A DNA stretch of 64,000 nucleotides, taken from positions 186,001 through 250,000 of the forward strand of contig NZ_BOQL01000042.1 of assembly GCF_018332655.1 (NCBI RefSeq). The letters run 5' to 3'. A program made the translations under genes and the position numbers. Source of the DNA: Actinoplanes auranticolor. Lineage in GTDB: Bacteria; Actinomycetota; Actinomycetes; Mycobacteriales; Micromonosporaceae. The stretch's first letter is position 1. Each line of letters begins with the position of its first letter. Below, piece after piece: positions 16,883 through 24,749 of the stretch. The notes beneath the pieces are model-generated. The model was not told where the DNA came from and did not search any database. It saw only the letters and a program-made list of their open reading frames with translations.

Positions 16883-17902
16883 TCAGGGCTTGCCCAGCGA
16901 GGCCCGGTACCGGACCGGCATCTCCACCCGGCGCACCGCGGGCTCGGTCCGGCCCGCCGCGTCCAGCAGCGTCTCCACCGCCTGCCAGCCCAGTTGATAG
17001 TGCGGCAGCGAGATGCTGGTCAGTTGCGGGCGCAGCCAGGCGGCCAGGTCGGAGTCGTCGAAGGAGAGCACCGAGACGTCGCCGGGGATACTCAGGCCCG
17101 CCTCGCGCAGCGCCTGGTACGCGCCCAGCGCCACCCGGTCGTTGAGGCAGATCAGCACCTTGGGCGGCGGTCCCCCGGCCAGCGCCGCGCTGACCGCCTC
17201 GTACGCCGAGTCCGGCCACCACTCGCAGTCGATGGTCCCGGCCAGCTTGATGCCGGCCGCGCCGAAACCCTCGCGGATCCCGGCCAGGCGCTCGCGGCCG
17301 GCGAAGACGTGGTGGGCCAGGTTGCCGACCATGTGGATGCCTTCGCGGTGGCCAGCCTCGATGACCGCCTTGGCGGCGCTCCAACCGGCGCCGACCTCGT
17401 CCGGGATGATCGAGTGGTGCGCCGGCTTCGCGGCCCGGGTCAGGCAGTTGAGCAGCACCACGGGACGGCCCTTGAGCAGCTTGGGCACGCGCACGTAGCG
17501 GGTGAACATGCTCGCGTACACGAACGCGTCGACCTGCCGGTCCAGGAAGTCGGAGATCAGCTTCTCCTCGATCATCGACTCGCCCTCGGTCTCGCCGATG
17601 AACAGCAGATGACCGTGGGCCACGGCCCCGGCCAGCGCACCGTGGATGGCGCGACCGGCGTACGGGTCGGAGGCGAGCGTGTCGGAGACCAGCGCGATGG
17701 TCTTGGTGACCTTGGTGCGCAGGCTCCGGGCCATGAGGTTGGGCCGGTAGTCCAGCTCCTGGGCCGCGCGCAGCACGCGTTGCCGGGCGTCTTCGGAGAT
17801 GCGCATGTCCACGTGGCGTCCGGCGAGGACGAACGACGCGGTGCTGCGGGACACACCGGCCCGTTGTGCGACCTGGAGCAGGGTCGCCCGTTGCGGGGGC
17901 AT
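16883..17902 (-). CDS. LacI-family transcriptional regulator
   Basis: A 339-residue regulator of normal length. The N-terminal HTH (TLLQVAQRAGVSRSTASFVL, residues 7-26) is followed by the hinge helix and a periplasmic-binding-type sensor domain from about residue 62. The sensor domain normally binds a sugar or nucleoside effector. No sugar transporter or catabolic gene lies next to it, so its target is unknown. It stops 37 bp before adnA on the same strand and could be read through into adnAB. An AATCGATT palindrome, the core type favoured by LacI proteins, lies about 117 bp upstream. Confidence 0.94.
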   Translation of the reverse strand: MPPQRATLLQVAQRAGVSRSTASFVLAGRHVDMRISEDARQRVLRAAQELDYRPNLMARSLRTKVTKTIALVSDTLASDPYAGRAIHGALAGAVAHGHLLFIGETEGESMIEEKLISDFLDRQVDAFVYASMFTRYVRVPKLLKGRPVVLLNCLTRAAKPAHHSIIPDEVGAGWSAAKAVIEAGHREGIHMVGNLAHHVFAGRERLAGIREGFGAAGIKLAGTIDCEWWPDSAYEAVSAALAGGPPPKVLICLNDRVALGAYQALREAGLSIPGDVSVLSFDDSDLAAWLRPQLTSISLPHYQLGWQAVETLLDAAGRTEPAVRRVEMPVRYRASLGKP

Positions 17903-18018
17903 GACCGAAGTCTTCCACGCGCCGGCCGACTGACGGCCGCCGATGCGCGCCTTTGGTGAAATCGGGACTCTTGACGAGCCGCGGACGGAGGAGCAACGTC
18001 ACGCTAAACCCATCTAGC

Positions 18019-18026
18019 AATCGATT
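18019..18026. promoter_or_regulatory. Possible LacI-type operator core
   Basis: An AATCGATT palindrome with a central CG, the usual core of LacI-family operators. The flanks are not symmetrical, so this is a weak call. Confidence 0.25.
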
Positions 18027-18160
18027 CACGGAGATCACCGGCCTGCCTCGGCAGCATCGAAGTCGCCGCGCGGACCCGGGGAGCGATGCGCGCGCGCCGC
18101 GCGCGAGCGGCGTGCCTCGGCGTGCCCCCGAGTCGCCCGGCGGGCTGCCGAGGTCCTGGT

Positions 18161-18192
18161 CACGCCGGGGCGGGTCTGCTCGCCCCGGCGTG
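18161..18192 (-). terminator. Terminator of the LOG gene pair
   Basis: A perfect 12-bp stem (CACGCCGGGGCG with its complement) around an 8-nt loop, 21 bp past the stop of the leftward LOG gene. No U-run. Confidence 0.8.
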
Positions 18193-18213
18193 ACGTCCCA
18201 CCGGATCCGTCGA

Positions 18214-18762
18214 TCAGGACCGGGCGGCTGCCTCGATCGTGTCCAGCGCCGCTTCGATCGAGCTCACCACGGTCACCTGGGCCAGCGCCGTGCGGCGGAC
18301 GAACTCCGTGTCGGCCAGGTCGGACAGCCAGCCCCACAGGCCGTCATAGAAGCCGGTCGGGTCCAGCAGGACGATCGGCTTGCGGTGCAGGTCGAGGGTC
18401 GCGGTGGTCCAGACCTCGAAGAGCTCGTCGAGCGTGCCCAGGCCACCGGGCAGGGTGATGAACGCGTCCGACCGCTCGATCATGATGTTCTTGCGGGCGC
18501 CCATGTCCGTGGTGACGACGAGCTCGTCCGACCGGGTGTCCGCGACCTCGAGGTCGACCAGCGTCTGCGGGATCACGCCGAGCGTGTGGGCGCCACCGGC
18601 CCGGGCACCGTCAGCGACGGCACCCATCATGCCGACGCAACCACCGCCGGAGACCAGGCTGTGGCCGCGGGGGCCGAGGGACTTGCCGAGCTGGGTCGCG
18701 AGGTCGAGCCACTGCTGGTCGAGAGTGCTGGACGAGGCGCAGAAGACGCAGATCGCCGCCAC
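18214..18762 (-). CDS. LOG-family protein (cytokinin-type nucleotide phosphoribohydrolase), short paralog
   Basis: A 182-residue Rossmann-fold protein of the TIGR00730/LOG family. Typical motifs are SGGGCVGMMG (38-47), the Arg-Lys pair at 90-91 and PGGLGTLDE (105-113), which form the nucleotide site. Characterised members release the base from N6-substituted adenosine monophosphate or simple nucleoside monophosphates. It starts one base after the stop of the longer paralog, so the two form a tight operon. Its bacterial role here is unknown. Confidence 0.93.
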   Translation of the reverse strand: MAAICVFCASSSTLDQQWLDLATQLGKSLGPRGHSLVSGGGCVGMMGAVADGARAGGAHTLGVIPQTLVDLEVADTRSDELVVTTDMGARKNIMIERSDAFITLPGGLGTLDELFEVWTTATLDLHRKPIVLLDPTGFYDGLWGWLSDLADTEFVRRTALAQVTVVSSIEAALDTIEAAARS

Positions 18763-18763
18763 G

Positions 18764-19540
18764 TCACCTGGTCCCGTTCTCGGCCAGCGCCACGTCGGCG
18801 TCCACGATCAACCGCACCGCCTCCTCCACGTCGTCGGTCAGCATGATCAGGTCCATGTCCTCCGGGCTGACCTTGCCGTCGACGAGCAGCCGGCTCTTGA
18901 TCCAGTCCAGCAGACCGCCCCAGTACTCGGTGCCGATCAGGATCACCGGGAAGCGGGTGACCTTCTTCGTCTGGACCAGCGTGATCGCCTCGAACAGCTC
19001 GTCGAGCGTGCCGAAGCCGCCGGGCAGCACGACGAACGCCTGGGCGTACTTGACGAACATGGTCTTGCGCACGAAGAAGTAGCGGAAGTCGATGCCGATG
19101 TCGACCCAGTCGTTGAGGCCCTGCTCGAACGGCAGCTCGATGCCGAGCCCGACCGACATGCCACCGGCCTCGGTCGCGCCGCGGTTCGCCGCCTCCATCA
19201 CGCCCGGCCCGCCACCGGTGATCACCGCATAGCCCGCCTCGGCCAGGGCCGCGCCCAGGTCGGCGGCCAGCTCACACTCAGGACTGTCGGGGGTGCTGCG
19301 GGCCGAACCGAAGACGCTCACCGCCGGCGGCAGATCGGCGAGGGTGTCGAAGCCCTCGACGAACTCCGACAGGATGCGCAGCGCCCGCCACGCGTCCTTG
19401 GTCTTCCACTCGCCGCGATGGTGCGAGTCCAGCAGTTTCTCGTCGGCCGTGCTCAAGGGCATCGATTCACGCCGGAGCGTGACGGCGCCGCGATGACGCT
19501 CCGGGGGTACGCGCCTGCGACCGTTGGTGCTGTCCGTCAT
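18764..19540 (-). CDS. LOG-family protein, long paralog
   Basis: About 258 residues from ATG 19540; a GTG at 19549 is an alternative, and neither has a strong ribosome-binding site. The first 70 residues are a charged extension not present in the downstream paralog. The LOG core follows: GGGPGVMEAANRG (109-121), Arg-Lys at 158-159 and PGGFGTLDE (173-181). It is the first gene of a two-gene LOG operon. The two copies are clearly diverged, so they may act on different nucleotides or form a mixed complex. Confidence 0.92.
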   Translation of the reverse strand: MTDSTNGRRRVPPERHRGAVTLRRESMPLSTADEKLLDSHHRGEWKTKDAWRALRILSEFVEGFDTLADLPPAVSVFGSARSTPDSPECELAADLGAALAEAGYAVITGGGPGVMEAANRGATEAGGMSVGLGIELPFEQGLNDWVDIGIDFRYFFVRKTMFVKYAQAFVVLPGGFGTLDELFEAITLVQTKKVTRFPVILIGTEYWGGLLDWIKSRLLVDGKVSPEDMDLIMLTDDVEEAVRLIVDADVALAENGTR

Positions 19541-19567
19541 GGCAACCACGGTAGTGCGGACGGTCCG

Positions 19568-19586
19568 TAACCGGTGAATAACCGGT
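19568..19586. promoter_or_regulatory. Direct repeat of a palindromic box in a divergent promoter region
   Basis: TAACCGGT occurs at 19568-19575 and again at 19579-19586, one helical turn apart. Each contains the palindrome ACCGGT. It lies between the LOG operon (leftwards) and a small gene (rightwards), a good place for a shared operator. The binding protein is unknown. Confidence 0.4.
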
Positions 19587-19741
19587 TGGGTTTCGGCAAG
19601 AGGATTGCGACGCGGCGGCCTTTTTGCCAGATTGAAGCAACGGACGGTAGCTCTGGAGCGTCTGTACAGTTACCGAACCCCGCACGGCGCAGGCACGGCG
19701 CCCGGCTGTCCGCCGGGCATCTGGGCAGAGGAGCCACCGTG

Positions 19742-19909
19742 ATGACCCGTTACGAGCGCATGAAGATGCAGCGCCGCATGCAGCGGCGCATCCGGCTGGT
19801 GGTCGAGGAGCGCCGGATGGCCCTCGCCCTGCCACCACCGGGCGCGGACCCGGCCTTCGATCCGGAGACCACCGTGGAGATACCCCGGCCGGCTGCCGAC
19901 CCGGCCTGA
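19742..19909 (+). CDS. Small basic protein of unknown function, 55 residues
   Basis: The frame starts at GTG 19739 or ATG 19742; GAGGAG at 19728-19733 serves either. The first 27 residues are strongly basic and Met-rich (MTRYERMKMQRRMQRRIR), predicted to form an amphipathic helix. The rest is Pro-rich and acidic. It could bind nucleic acid or ribosomes, but there is no recognised domain. A TACAGT -10-like box lies at 19665-19670. Its stop is 3 bp from the convergent dapE stop. Confidence 0.65.
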   Translation: MTRYERMKMQRRMQRRIRLVVEERRMALALPPPGADPAFDPETTVEIPRPAADPA

Positions 19910-19912
19910 CCC

Positions 19913-20989
19913 CTACTCGTACGAGGTCAGCCATCGGTGCAGCGTGGCGGCACCATCGCGGATCCTGCCGATCTCGACGTGCTCGTCCGGCGCGTGTGCC
20001 AGCGCCGGATCACCGGGCCCGTAGTTCAGTGCGGGGATGCCCATCGCGGCGAACCGCGACACGTCGGTCCAGCCCAGCTTCGCGGCCGGCTCCGCGCCGA
20101 CAGCGGTGAGGAACTCCCGCGCCGGAGCCGCACCCAGTCCCGGCAGCGCCCCGGGCGCCGAGTCGGTCACCTCGATGTCGAAGTCCGCGAAGACCTCGTG
20201 CACATGATCGAGCGCCTGCTTCTCGGAACGGTCCGGGGCGAAGCGCAGATTGACCTCGACCTCACACTCGTCCGGCACCACGTTGCCGGCCACGCCGCCG
20301 ACGATACGGACAGCATTCAAACCCTCACGGTACGTGCATCCGTCGATCGTCACCGTGCGCGGCCGGTAGTCGCCCAGCCGGCGCAGCACTTCACCGGCCG
20401 CGTGGATCGCGTTCACTCCGCGCCACGCCCGCGCGGTGTGCGCCCGCCGCCCATGGGTCCGGATCCGGGCCCGGAGCGTGCCCTGGCAGCCGGCCTCGAC
20501 CACGCCGTACGTGGGCTCCAGCAGCACCGCGAAGTCGGCCCGCAGCCATTCCGGATGCTCCTGCGAGACCAGGTGCAGCCCGTTGAACTGCGACTCGATC
20601 TCCTCCGCCTCGTAGAAGAGATAGGTGACGTCGTAGCCGGGCTCGGGCAGGGTCGCCGCGAGGTGCAGGGCCAGAGCCACACCGGACTTCATGTCGGAGG
20701 TGCCACAGCCGTAGATCAGGTCGTCGACCACGGTGGACGGGAAGTTTCCGTTGATCGGCACCGTGTCCAGGTGGCCGGCGAGGATGACGCGCTGCTTGCG
20801 GCCGAGGCCCGTGCGGGCCATGACCGTGTTGCCGTACCGCTCGGTGTGCAGGTGCGGCGCCTGCCGCAGGACGTCCTCGACGCAGTCGGCGATGACCTTC
20901 TCGTCGCGGGAGACGGACTCGATGTCGACCAGGGTGCGGGTGAGCACGACGGGATCGACGAGCACGTCAGGGGTAAGCGGGTTCGCCAT
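19913..20989 (-). CDS. dapE: Succinyl-diaminopimelate desuccinylase
   Basis: A 358-residue M20-family metallohydrolase from ATG 20989. Metal ligands and catalytic residues are visible: AGHLDTVP (His73, Asp75), GCGTSDMKSG (Asp99) and YEAEEIE (Glu129/130). It removes succinate from N-succinyl-L,L-diaminopimelate, giving L,L-DAP for lysine and peptidoglycan cross-links in the cytoplasm. It works in the same pathway as DapD, encoded 2.8 kb away in the opposite direction. The interval between them is filled by an unrelated protease cassette. Confidence 0.95.
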   Translation of the reverse strand: MANPLTPDVLVDPVVLTRTLVDIESVSRDEKVIADCVEDVLRQAPHLHTERYGNTVMARTGLGRKQRVILAGHLDTVPINGNFPSTVVDDLIYGCGTSDMKSGVALALHLAATLPEPGYDVTYLFYEAEEIESQFNGLHLVSQEHPEWLRADFAVLLEPTYGVVEAGCQGTLRARIRTHGRRAHTARAWRGVNAIHAAGEVLRRLGDYRPRTVTIDGCTYREGLNAVRIVGGVAGNVVPDECEVEVNLRFAPDRSEKQALDHVHEVFADFDIEVTDSAPGALPGLGAAPAREFLTAVGAEPAAKLGWTDVSRFAAMGIPALNYGPGDPALAHAPDEHVEIGRIRDGAATLHRWLTSYE

Positions 20990-21111
20990 GAGCGGCACAT
21001 TACCGCCCGGACATGAAGCCGTACGCCGATGCGCGGAGCGAGACCGGATGCACACGGGCGGTGTTTTCCCACTAGGCTTTCGGGTCCGGAACCTGGGGAG
21101 GCGCACGGACG

Positions 21112-21411
21112 ATGCAGGCCGACACGACACAGCTACGGGCAGCCGCGACGAAGCTCCGCACCGAGGTCGCCGAACACCTGCGCCGGGCCGGGATCCAGGC
21201 CGGCGGGCCCGAACGGGACTTCCGGGTCGCCGGGGCCTTCGACGCGTACACGACGGCGGGCCCGTACCGGTCGGCGATCGCCGCCTGGGAGAAGGAGACC
21301 GAGGTCCTGGCCGAGGCGGCCCGGCAGCTGGCCGACGCGCTCGACGCGGCCGCCGCCGGCTACGACGCGTCGGACGCCCGCAGCGCCGGGCGGCTGGCCG
21401 GCAACCGATGA
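21112..21411 (+). CDS. WXG100-like small helical protein, probable type VII secretion partner
   Basis: A 99-residue protein from ATG 21112, preceded by GGGGAGG about 10 nt upstream. It is almost entirely helical: an N-terminal helix with a heptad-like spacing, a turn around residues 40-48, and a second helix rich in Ala and Leu. Size and shape match WXG100/ESAT-6-like proteins, although the exact WXG is not evident; AWEKE near residue 62 is the closest. Such proteins usually pair with, or target, substrates of the type VII system. Its stop overlaps the start of the protease gene as ATGA. Confidence 0.85.
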   Translation: MQADTTQLRAAATKLRTEVAEHLRRAGIQAGGPERDFRVAGAFDAYTTAGPYRSAIAAWEKETEVLAEAARQLADALDAAAAGYDASDARSAGRLAGNR

Positions 21412-22958
21412 ACGACGAGCTGGACCGGCTGCAGGACCTTCAGGACGACATCCATGAAGCGCACGGCGCCTGGGGCGCGAACGAGCTCGCGGAAGCCTGC
21501 GCCGCCGCAGCGGCCGTGCCCGGCTTCGGCGGTGACCCGGACGCCCTGCGCCTGATCGCGGACGACTGCCGGACCGTGGCCCAGTCGGTGGAGAAGGCCC
21601 TGGACGCCGCCGACGCCCTGCGCGAGATCGGCATCAGCGACGTCTGGGCCGGCGACACCCAGGTCAGCGCGAACGACGCCCTGCGGGCACTCGCCGACGA
21701 CATGTTCCGGGCCCTGACGGCGTTCCGGCAGATCAGCGACCAGGTCCGCCGGCACGCCGAGCAGGTCCAGCAGGAGGCCGGCGACCGCGGGAACGCGGCC
21801 GCACTGGCCGACATCGCCGCCACCGTCGGCGCGATGAGCTGGGGCCCGGTGCCCAACCTCGAGTACGAGGGCGAGGTCATGCGCGACCAGCACGCGCAGG
21901 CGATCACGCACATCGACGGCCGGGTCGGCCGGCACATCGCCATGCGCAACGCGGCCGAGGACTTCGCGACGGCCATGCACGAGGTCGGGACGCAGGCCCG
22001 CACCGGCCGGCTGAGCGACTCCCCGCTGTCAGCGGTCGACGAGGTGGTGATCGCGGGAGCCGGCTGGACCCGGACCATGGTGCCGCGGACGCCGGTGCTG
22101 ACCCCGGCGATGGACCAGCGGGCGGCCGAGGCCCTGGCCGCGCTGAGCGACCGGGACCGGGAGCGGATGACCGGGTTGCTGGCGGCGGCGTACTCGCCGG
22201 AGCACCGGGCGTATCTGCTGAAGACGCTGGCGGCGGGGTATGCGGTGGAGGAGGTGGCCGGGTTCGACCAGCTGATCGCCGGGCACGGGGACGACCCGGA
22301 GTGGCTGCGGGAGCATCTGAGCCCGCTGTCGATGGACGTCGAGAACCCGACTCCGGGCACGCAGCCCAGCCGCTTCGGTGCCGCGGAATGGCAGCAGGGT
22401 CCGCTGCCGACGTGCGTGGCGTCGTCGACGGTCACGGCCCGGGCCCAGGTCGACCCGCTCTACGCGCTGGCGCTCACCACCGGTGGTCATCCCGGAGATC
22501 CACAGTTCGACAATCCCGCCGCGTTCGCGGACCGGCTGCGCGACGAGCAGGTGCAGGTCTACGACGATGGCCGCGGCTGGTGGCAGAAGACGTTGCGCAG
22601 CGAGGGGATGACCGACGAGCAGTCCGAGACGATCGCCAACGAGGAGATCGCCCCGCGCACGGGCGTGAGTTACGAGGACGTGCAGACCCGCGATGCCGCA
22701 TCGCGGGCGAGCGTCCTGCCGCAGATCGAGCGCGCGGTCGACGAGGGCCGGCCGGTCCCGCTCTCGGTCGACGAGGGCCGCGAGGGCCACCAGCTGCTGG
22801 TCATCGGTCACTCGGGCGACCGGCTGCAGATCTACAACCCCTGGGGCTACACCTACTGGATCACCGAGCGGGAGTTCACCGACGGCCACATCGACGGCCT
22901 CGACCCGGAGATCCCGCGCGAACCGACGGCCGTCCGCCTCCCCGCTGCGGCCCGCTGA
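21408..22958 (+). CDS. Putative type VII-exported papain-fold cysteine protease (polymorphic toxin-like)
   Basis: A 516-residue protein. Residues 1-200 are helical, like the N-terminal domains of LXG/WXG-type exported toxins. The middle (about 230-310) is a helical linker. The C-terminal 190 residues show a papain-like catalytic set: Gln330 six residues before Cys336 (QGPLPTC, papain Q19/C25 spacing), His461 (GHQLLVIG) and Asn477 (YNPWG, as NSWG in papain). There is no signal peptide, consistent with type VII export through its WXG100-like partner. The gene is coupled to neighbours on both sides (ATGA, TGATG). The target is unknown; a toxin for competitors or a self-processing surface protease are both possible. 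Confidence 0.85.
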   Translation: MNDELDRLQDLQDDIHEAHGAWGANELAEACAAAAAVPGFGGDPDALRLIADDCRTVAQSVEKALDAADALREIGISDVWAGDTQVSANDALRALADDMFRALTAFRQISDQVRRHAEQVQQEAGDRGNAAALADIAATVGAMSWGPVPNLEYEGEVMRDQHAQAITHIDGRVGRHIAMRNAAEDFATAMHEVGTQARTGRLSDSPLSAVDEVVIAGAGWTRTMVPRTPVLTPAMDQRAAEALAALSDRDRERMTGLLAAAYSPEHRAYLLKTLAAGYAVEEVAGFDQLIAGHGDDPEWLREHLSPLSMDVENPTPGTQPSRFGAAEWQQGPLPTCVASSTVTARAQVDPLYALALTTGGHPGDPQFDNPAAFADRLRDEQVQVYDDGRGWWQKTLRSEGMTDEQSETIANEEIAPRTGVSYEDVQTRDAASRASVLPQIERAVDEGRPVPLSVDEGREGHQLLVIGHSGDRLQIYNPWGYTYWITEREFTDGHIDGLDPEIPREPTAVRLPAAAR

Positions 22959-23317
22959 TGAGCCGCGGCGGACTGCGGACCGATGACGAGCTGCTCACCG
23001 TCGACGTCGCCGAGGTGGTGGCCGACGCCCTGCGCACGGCCGACCCGGCCCGGCAGTTGCTGATCAGCGCGGCCACCCCCGCGGCGGTGCAGGCGGTCCG
23101 GGCCGGCGTGCAGCCGGCGTCCCTGCGGTTCCTGGCTGAGGTCGTGCGGCGCGGCGGCATCGCCTTCGCCGCCGGTCTGCCGGAGCCGATGCCGACGCCG
23201 GAGCAGACCGGGGTGGTCGGGCCGTGGCTGGTCGTCGCGCACGGCGACGATCAGGTCTTCGCCCGCTGGCTCGACGCCGTCGCGGCGATCATCGAGGCCC
23301 GGCTCAGCCGACCGTGA
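22958..23317 (+). CDS. Small protein coupled to the papain-fold protease; candidate immunity protein or chaperone
   Basis: 119 residues; ATG 22958 overlaps the protease stop by one base (TGATG). No signal peptide or membrane segment. It reads as a compact alpha/beta protein with strands at LLTVDV, LLISA and PWLVVAHG separated by Ala-rich helices. I know of no matching domain. Position directly behind a toxin-like effector, with tight coupling, is typical of immunity proteins or export chaperones. Function is inferred only from place. Its 3' end overlaps the convergent inhibitor-like gene by 14 bp. Confidence 0.8.
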   Translation: MSRGGLRTDDELLTVDVAEVVADALRTADPARQLLISAATPAAVQAVRAGVQPASLRFLAEVVRRGGIAFAAGLPEPMPTPEQTGVVGPWLVVAHGDDQVFARWLDAVAAIIEARLSRP

Positions 23318-23741
23318 CCGTCCACGTCACCTCGCGGGAGAGGCCGCGGGAGTAATCGTCGCGGCAGCCCTGGAAGCAGTTGGCCAGCCTGATCCGAACC
23401 GTGCCCGGCGCCTCGGCGGTGTAGATGAAGTAGCGGGTCCCGGCACCCCCGCCGGCCTGCGGACCGAGGACGCGATCCCGGACGTTGCTCATGACCTTGC
23501 GGTCCTCGACGGCGGCGACGACACCGTCCGGGGTGACCGTGGCGGACCACGCGTCGCCGACGGAGGCGCCGCGGTCCGGGACGGCCAGGGAGAAGCGGTC
23601 GCCCTCGTCCACCTCGACGGTCAGGTCGGCCTCAGTGATCTTGGTGCCGAAGGTCGCGCGCTCCTGCAGGGCCACGGCGGCCCAGGTGCCGCCGGCCAGC
23701 AGGATCGCTACGGCGAGCGACCAGGACAACACCCTTCTCAC
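23304..23741 (-). CDS. Membrane-anchored chagasin-like (I42) protease-inhibitor-type protein
   Basis: About 145 residues from GTG 23741; no other start lies close. A signal anchor (residues 6-22) puts the rest outside the membrane. The mature domain follows the chagasin order: EGDRFSL, a Gly-containing loop before DAWSA, a GGGAGTRYF loop, then GTVRIRLANC and a final VTWTVTV strand. Chagasins (I42) block papain-type proteases with these three loops. The NPTTG and RPW hallmarks are altered here; the third loop is replaced by CFQGC, probably a disulfide. Assignment is therefore tentative. It lies head to tail against a papain-fold protease gene, which makes the match more meaningful. Confidence 0.7.
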   Translation of the reverse strand: MRRVLSWSLAVAILLAGGTWAAVALQERATFGTKITEADLTVEVDEGDRFSLAVPDRGASVGDAWSATVTPDGVVAAVEDRKVMSNVRDRVLGPQAGGGAGTRYFIYTAEAPGTVRIRLANCFQGCRDDYSRGLSREVTWTVTVG

Positions 23742-23801
23742 CGGCCGGACCCTACTGAACCGGCGCTCCGGGCGCTGTCCCCTCCTAGTAGGGTTCGCTG
23801 C

Positions 23802-24749
23802 GTGAGTACCGCGATTTCGACCTCGCCTGCCTGGGGCATCGGCCTCGCCACCGTCACCGCCGAGGGCCAGGTGCTCGACACCTGGTATCCGAGCGGCTTC
23901 CTCGGCCTCGGTGCCGTTCCCGAGCAGGCGCCCACGCTGCCCGCCGGCCTCACCGGGCCCAAGGCGCTGGCCGGCCTGGCCACGGTCGAGGTACGGGTGG
24001 AGGTCGGCTCCCTCGCCGACCCGATCAAGGACGCCTCGGACGCGTACCTGCGGTTGCACCTGTTGTCGCACCGGCTGGTGCGGCCGAACGAGCAGAACCT
24101 CGACGGCATCTTCGGCATGCTGGCCAACGTCGCCTGGACCTCCGCCGGGCCGTGCCCGCCGGACCGGGTGGACGAGCTGCGCTTCATCGAGCGCGCCGCC
24201 GGCCGGCACCTCGCCGTCTACGGGGTCGACAAGTTCCCCCGGATGACCGACTACGTGACGCCTTCCGGGGTGCGGATCGCCGACGCCGACCGGGTGCGGC
24301 TGGGTGCGCACCTGGCCAGCGGGACCACCGTCATGCACGAGGGCTTCTGCAACTTCAACGCCGGCACGCTCGGCACCTCGATGGTCGAGGGCCGCATCGT
24401 GCAGGGTGTCGTCGTCGGTGACAGTTCCGACGTCGGTGCCGGCTCGTCGATCATGGGGACGCTCTCCGGCGGCGGCAAGGACAAGGTGTCGATCGGTGAG
24501 CGCAGCCTGCTCGGGGCGAACGCCGGCATCGGCATCTCGCTCGGTGACGACTGCGTGGTCGAGGCCGGTTGCTACATCACCGCGGGGTCGAAGCTGACCC
24601 TGCCGGACGGCCGGGTGGTCAAGGCCCGCGAGCTCTCCGGCGTCAACGGCCTGCTGTTCTGGCGCAATTCGGTGACCGGCGCCCTGGAGGCCCGGCCGCG
24701 CATGGGTACGGGCATCGAGCTCAACGCCGCCCTGCACGCCAACGACTAA
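23802..24749 (+). CDS. dapD: Tetrahydrodipicolinate N-succinyltransferase (actinobacterial type)
   Basis: A 315-residue enzyme, GTG start at 23802. It transfers succinate from succinyl-CoA to tetrahydrodipicolinate in the DAP/lysine pathway. The N-terminal domain is the actinobacterial form (AWGIGLATVT at the start). From about residue 160 a left-handed beta-helix of hexapeptide repeats is visible (VRLGAHLASGTTV, SIMGTLSGGGKDKVSIGE, LLGANAGIGISLGDDC). The C-terminus is a flexible arm. Its 3' end overlaps the convergent lysG stop by 4 bp. Confidence 0.97.
   Translation: MSTAISTSPAWGIGLATVTAEGQVLDTWYPSGFLGLGAVPEQAPTLPAGLTGPKALAGLATVEVRVEVGSLADPIKDASDAYLRLHLLSHRLVRPNEQNLDGIFGMLANVAWTSAGPCPPDRVDELRFIERAAGRHLAVYGVDKFPRMTDYVTPSGVRIADADRVRLGAHLASGTTVMHEGFCNFNAGTLGTSMVEGRIVQGVVVGDSSDVGAGSSIMGTLSGGGKDKVSIGERSLLGANAGIGISLGDDCVVEAGCYITAGSKLTLPDGRVVKARELSGVNGLLFWRNSVTGALEARPRMGTGIELNAALHAND

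Larger units (their letters stand above)
17903..18213. other. Intergenic region upstream of the LacI gene
   Basis: No convincing gene is seen in this 311-bp stretch. It holds a possible LacI operator (18019-18026), a GC-only alternating tract near 18087-18105, and the terminator of the LOG gene at its right end. Confidence 0.6.

Noticed and set aside
9380..17145. Very long open frames on the plus strand opposite adnA and adnB
   Set aside because: They mirror the codon structure of the real minus-strand genes in high-GC DNA, are rich in Arg/Pro/Gly/His, and have no recognisable domain or ribosome-binding site.
18087..18105. Alternating GC tract as a possible Z-DNA or operator element
   Set aside because: Short GC alternations are expected by chance at this base composition.
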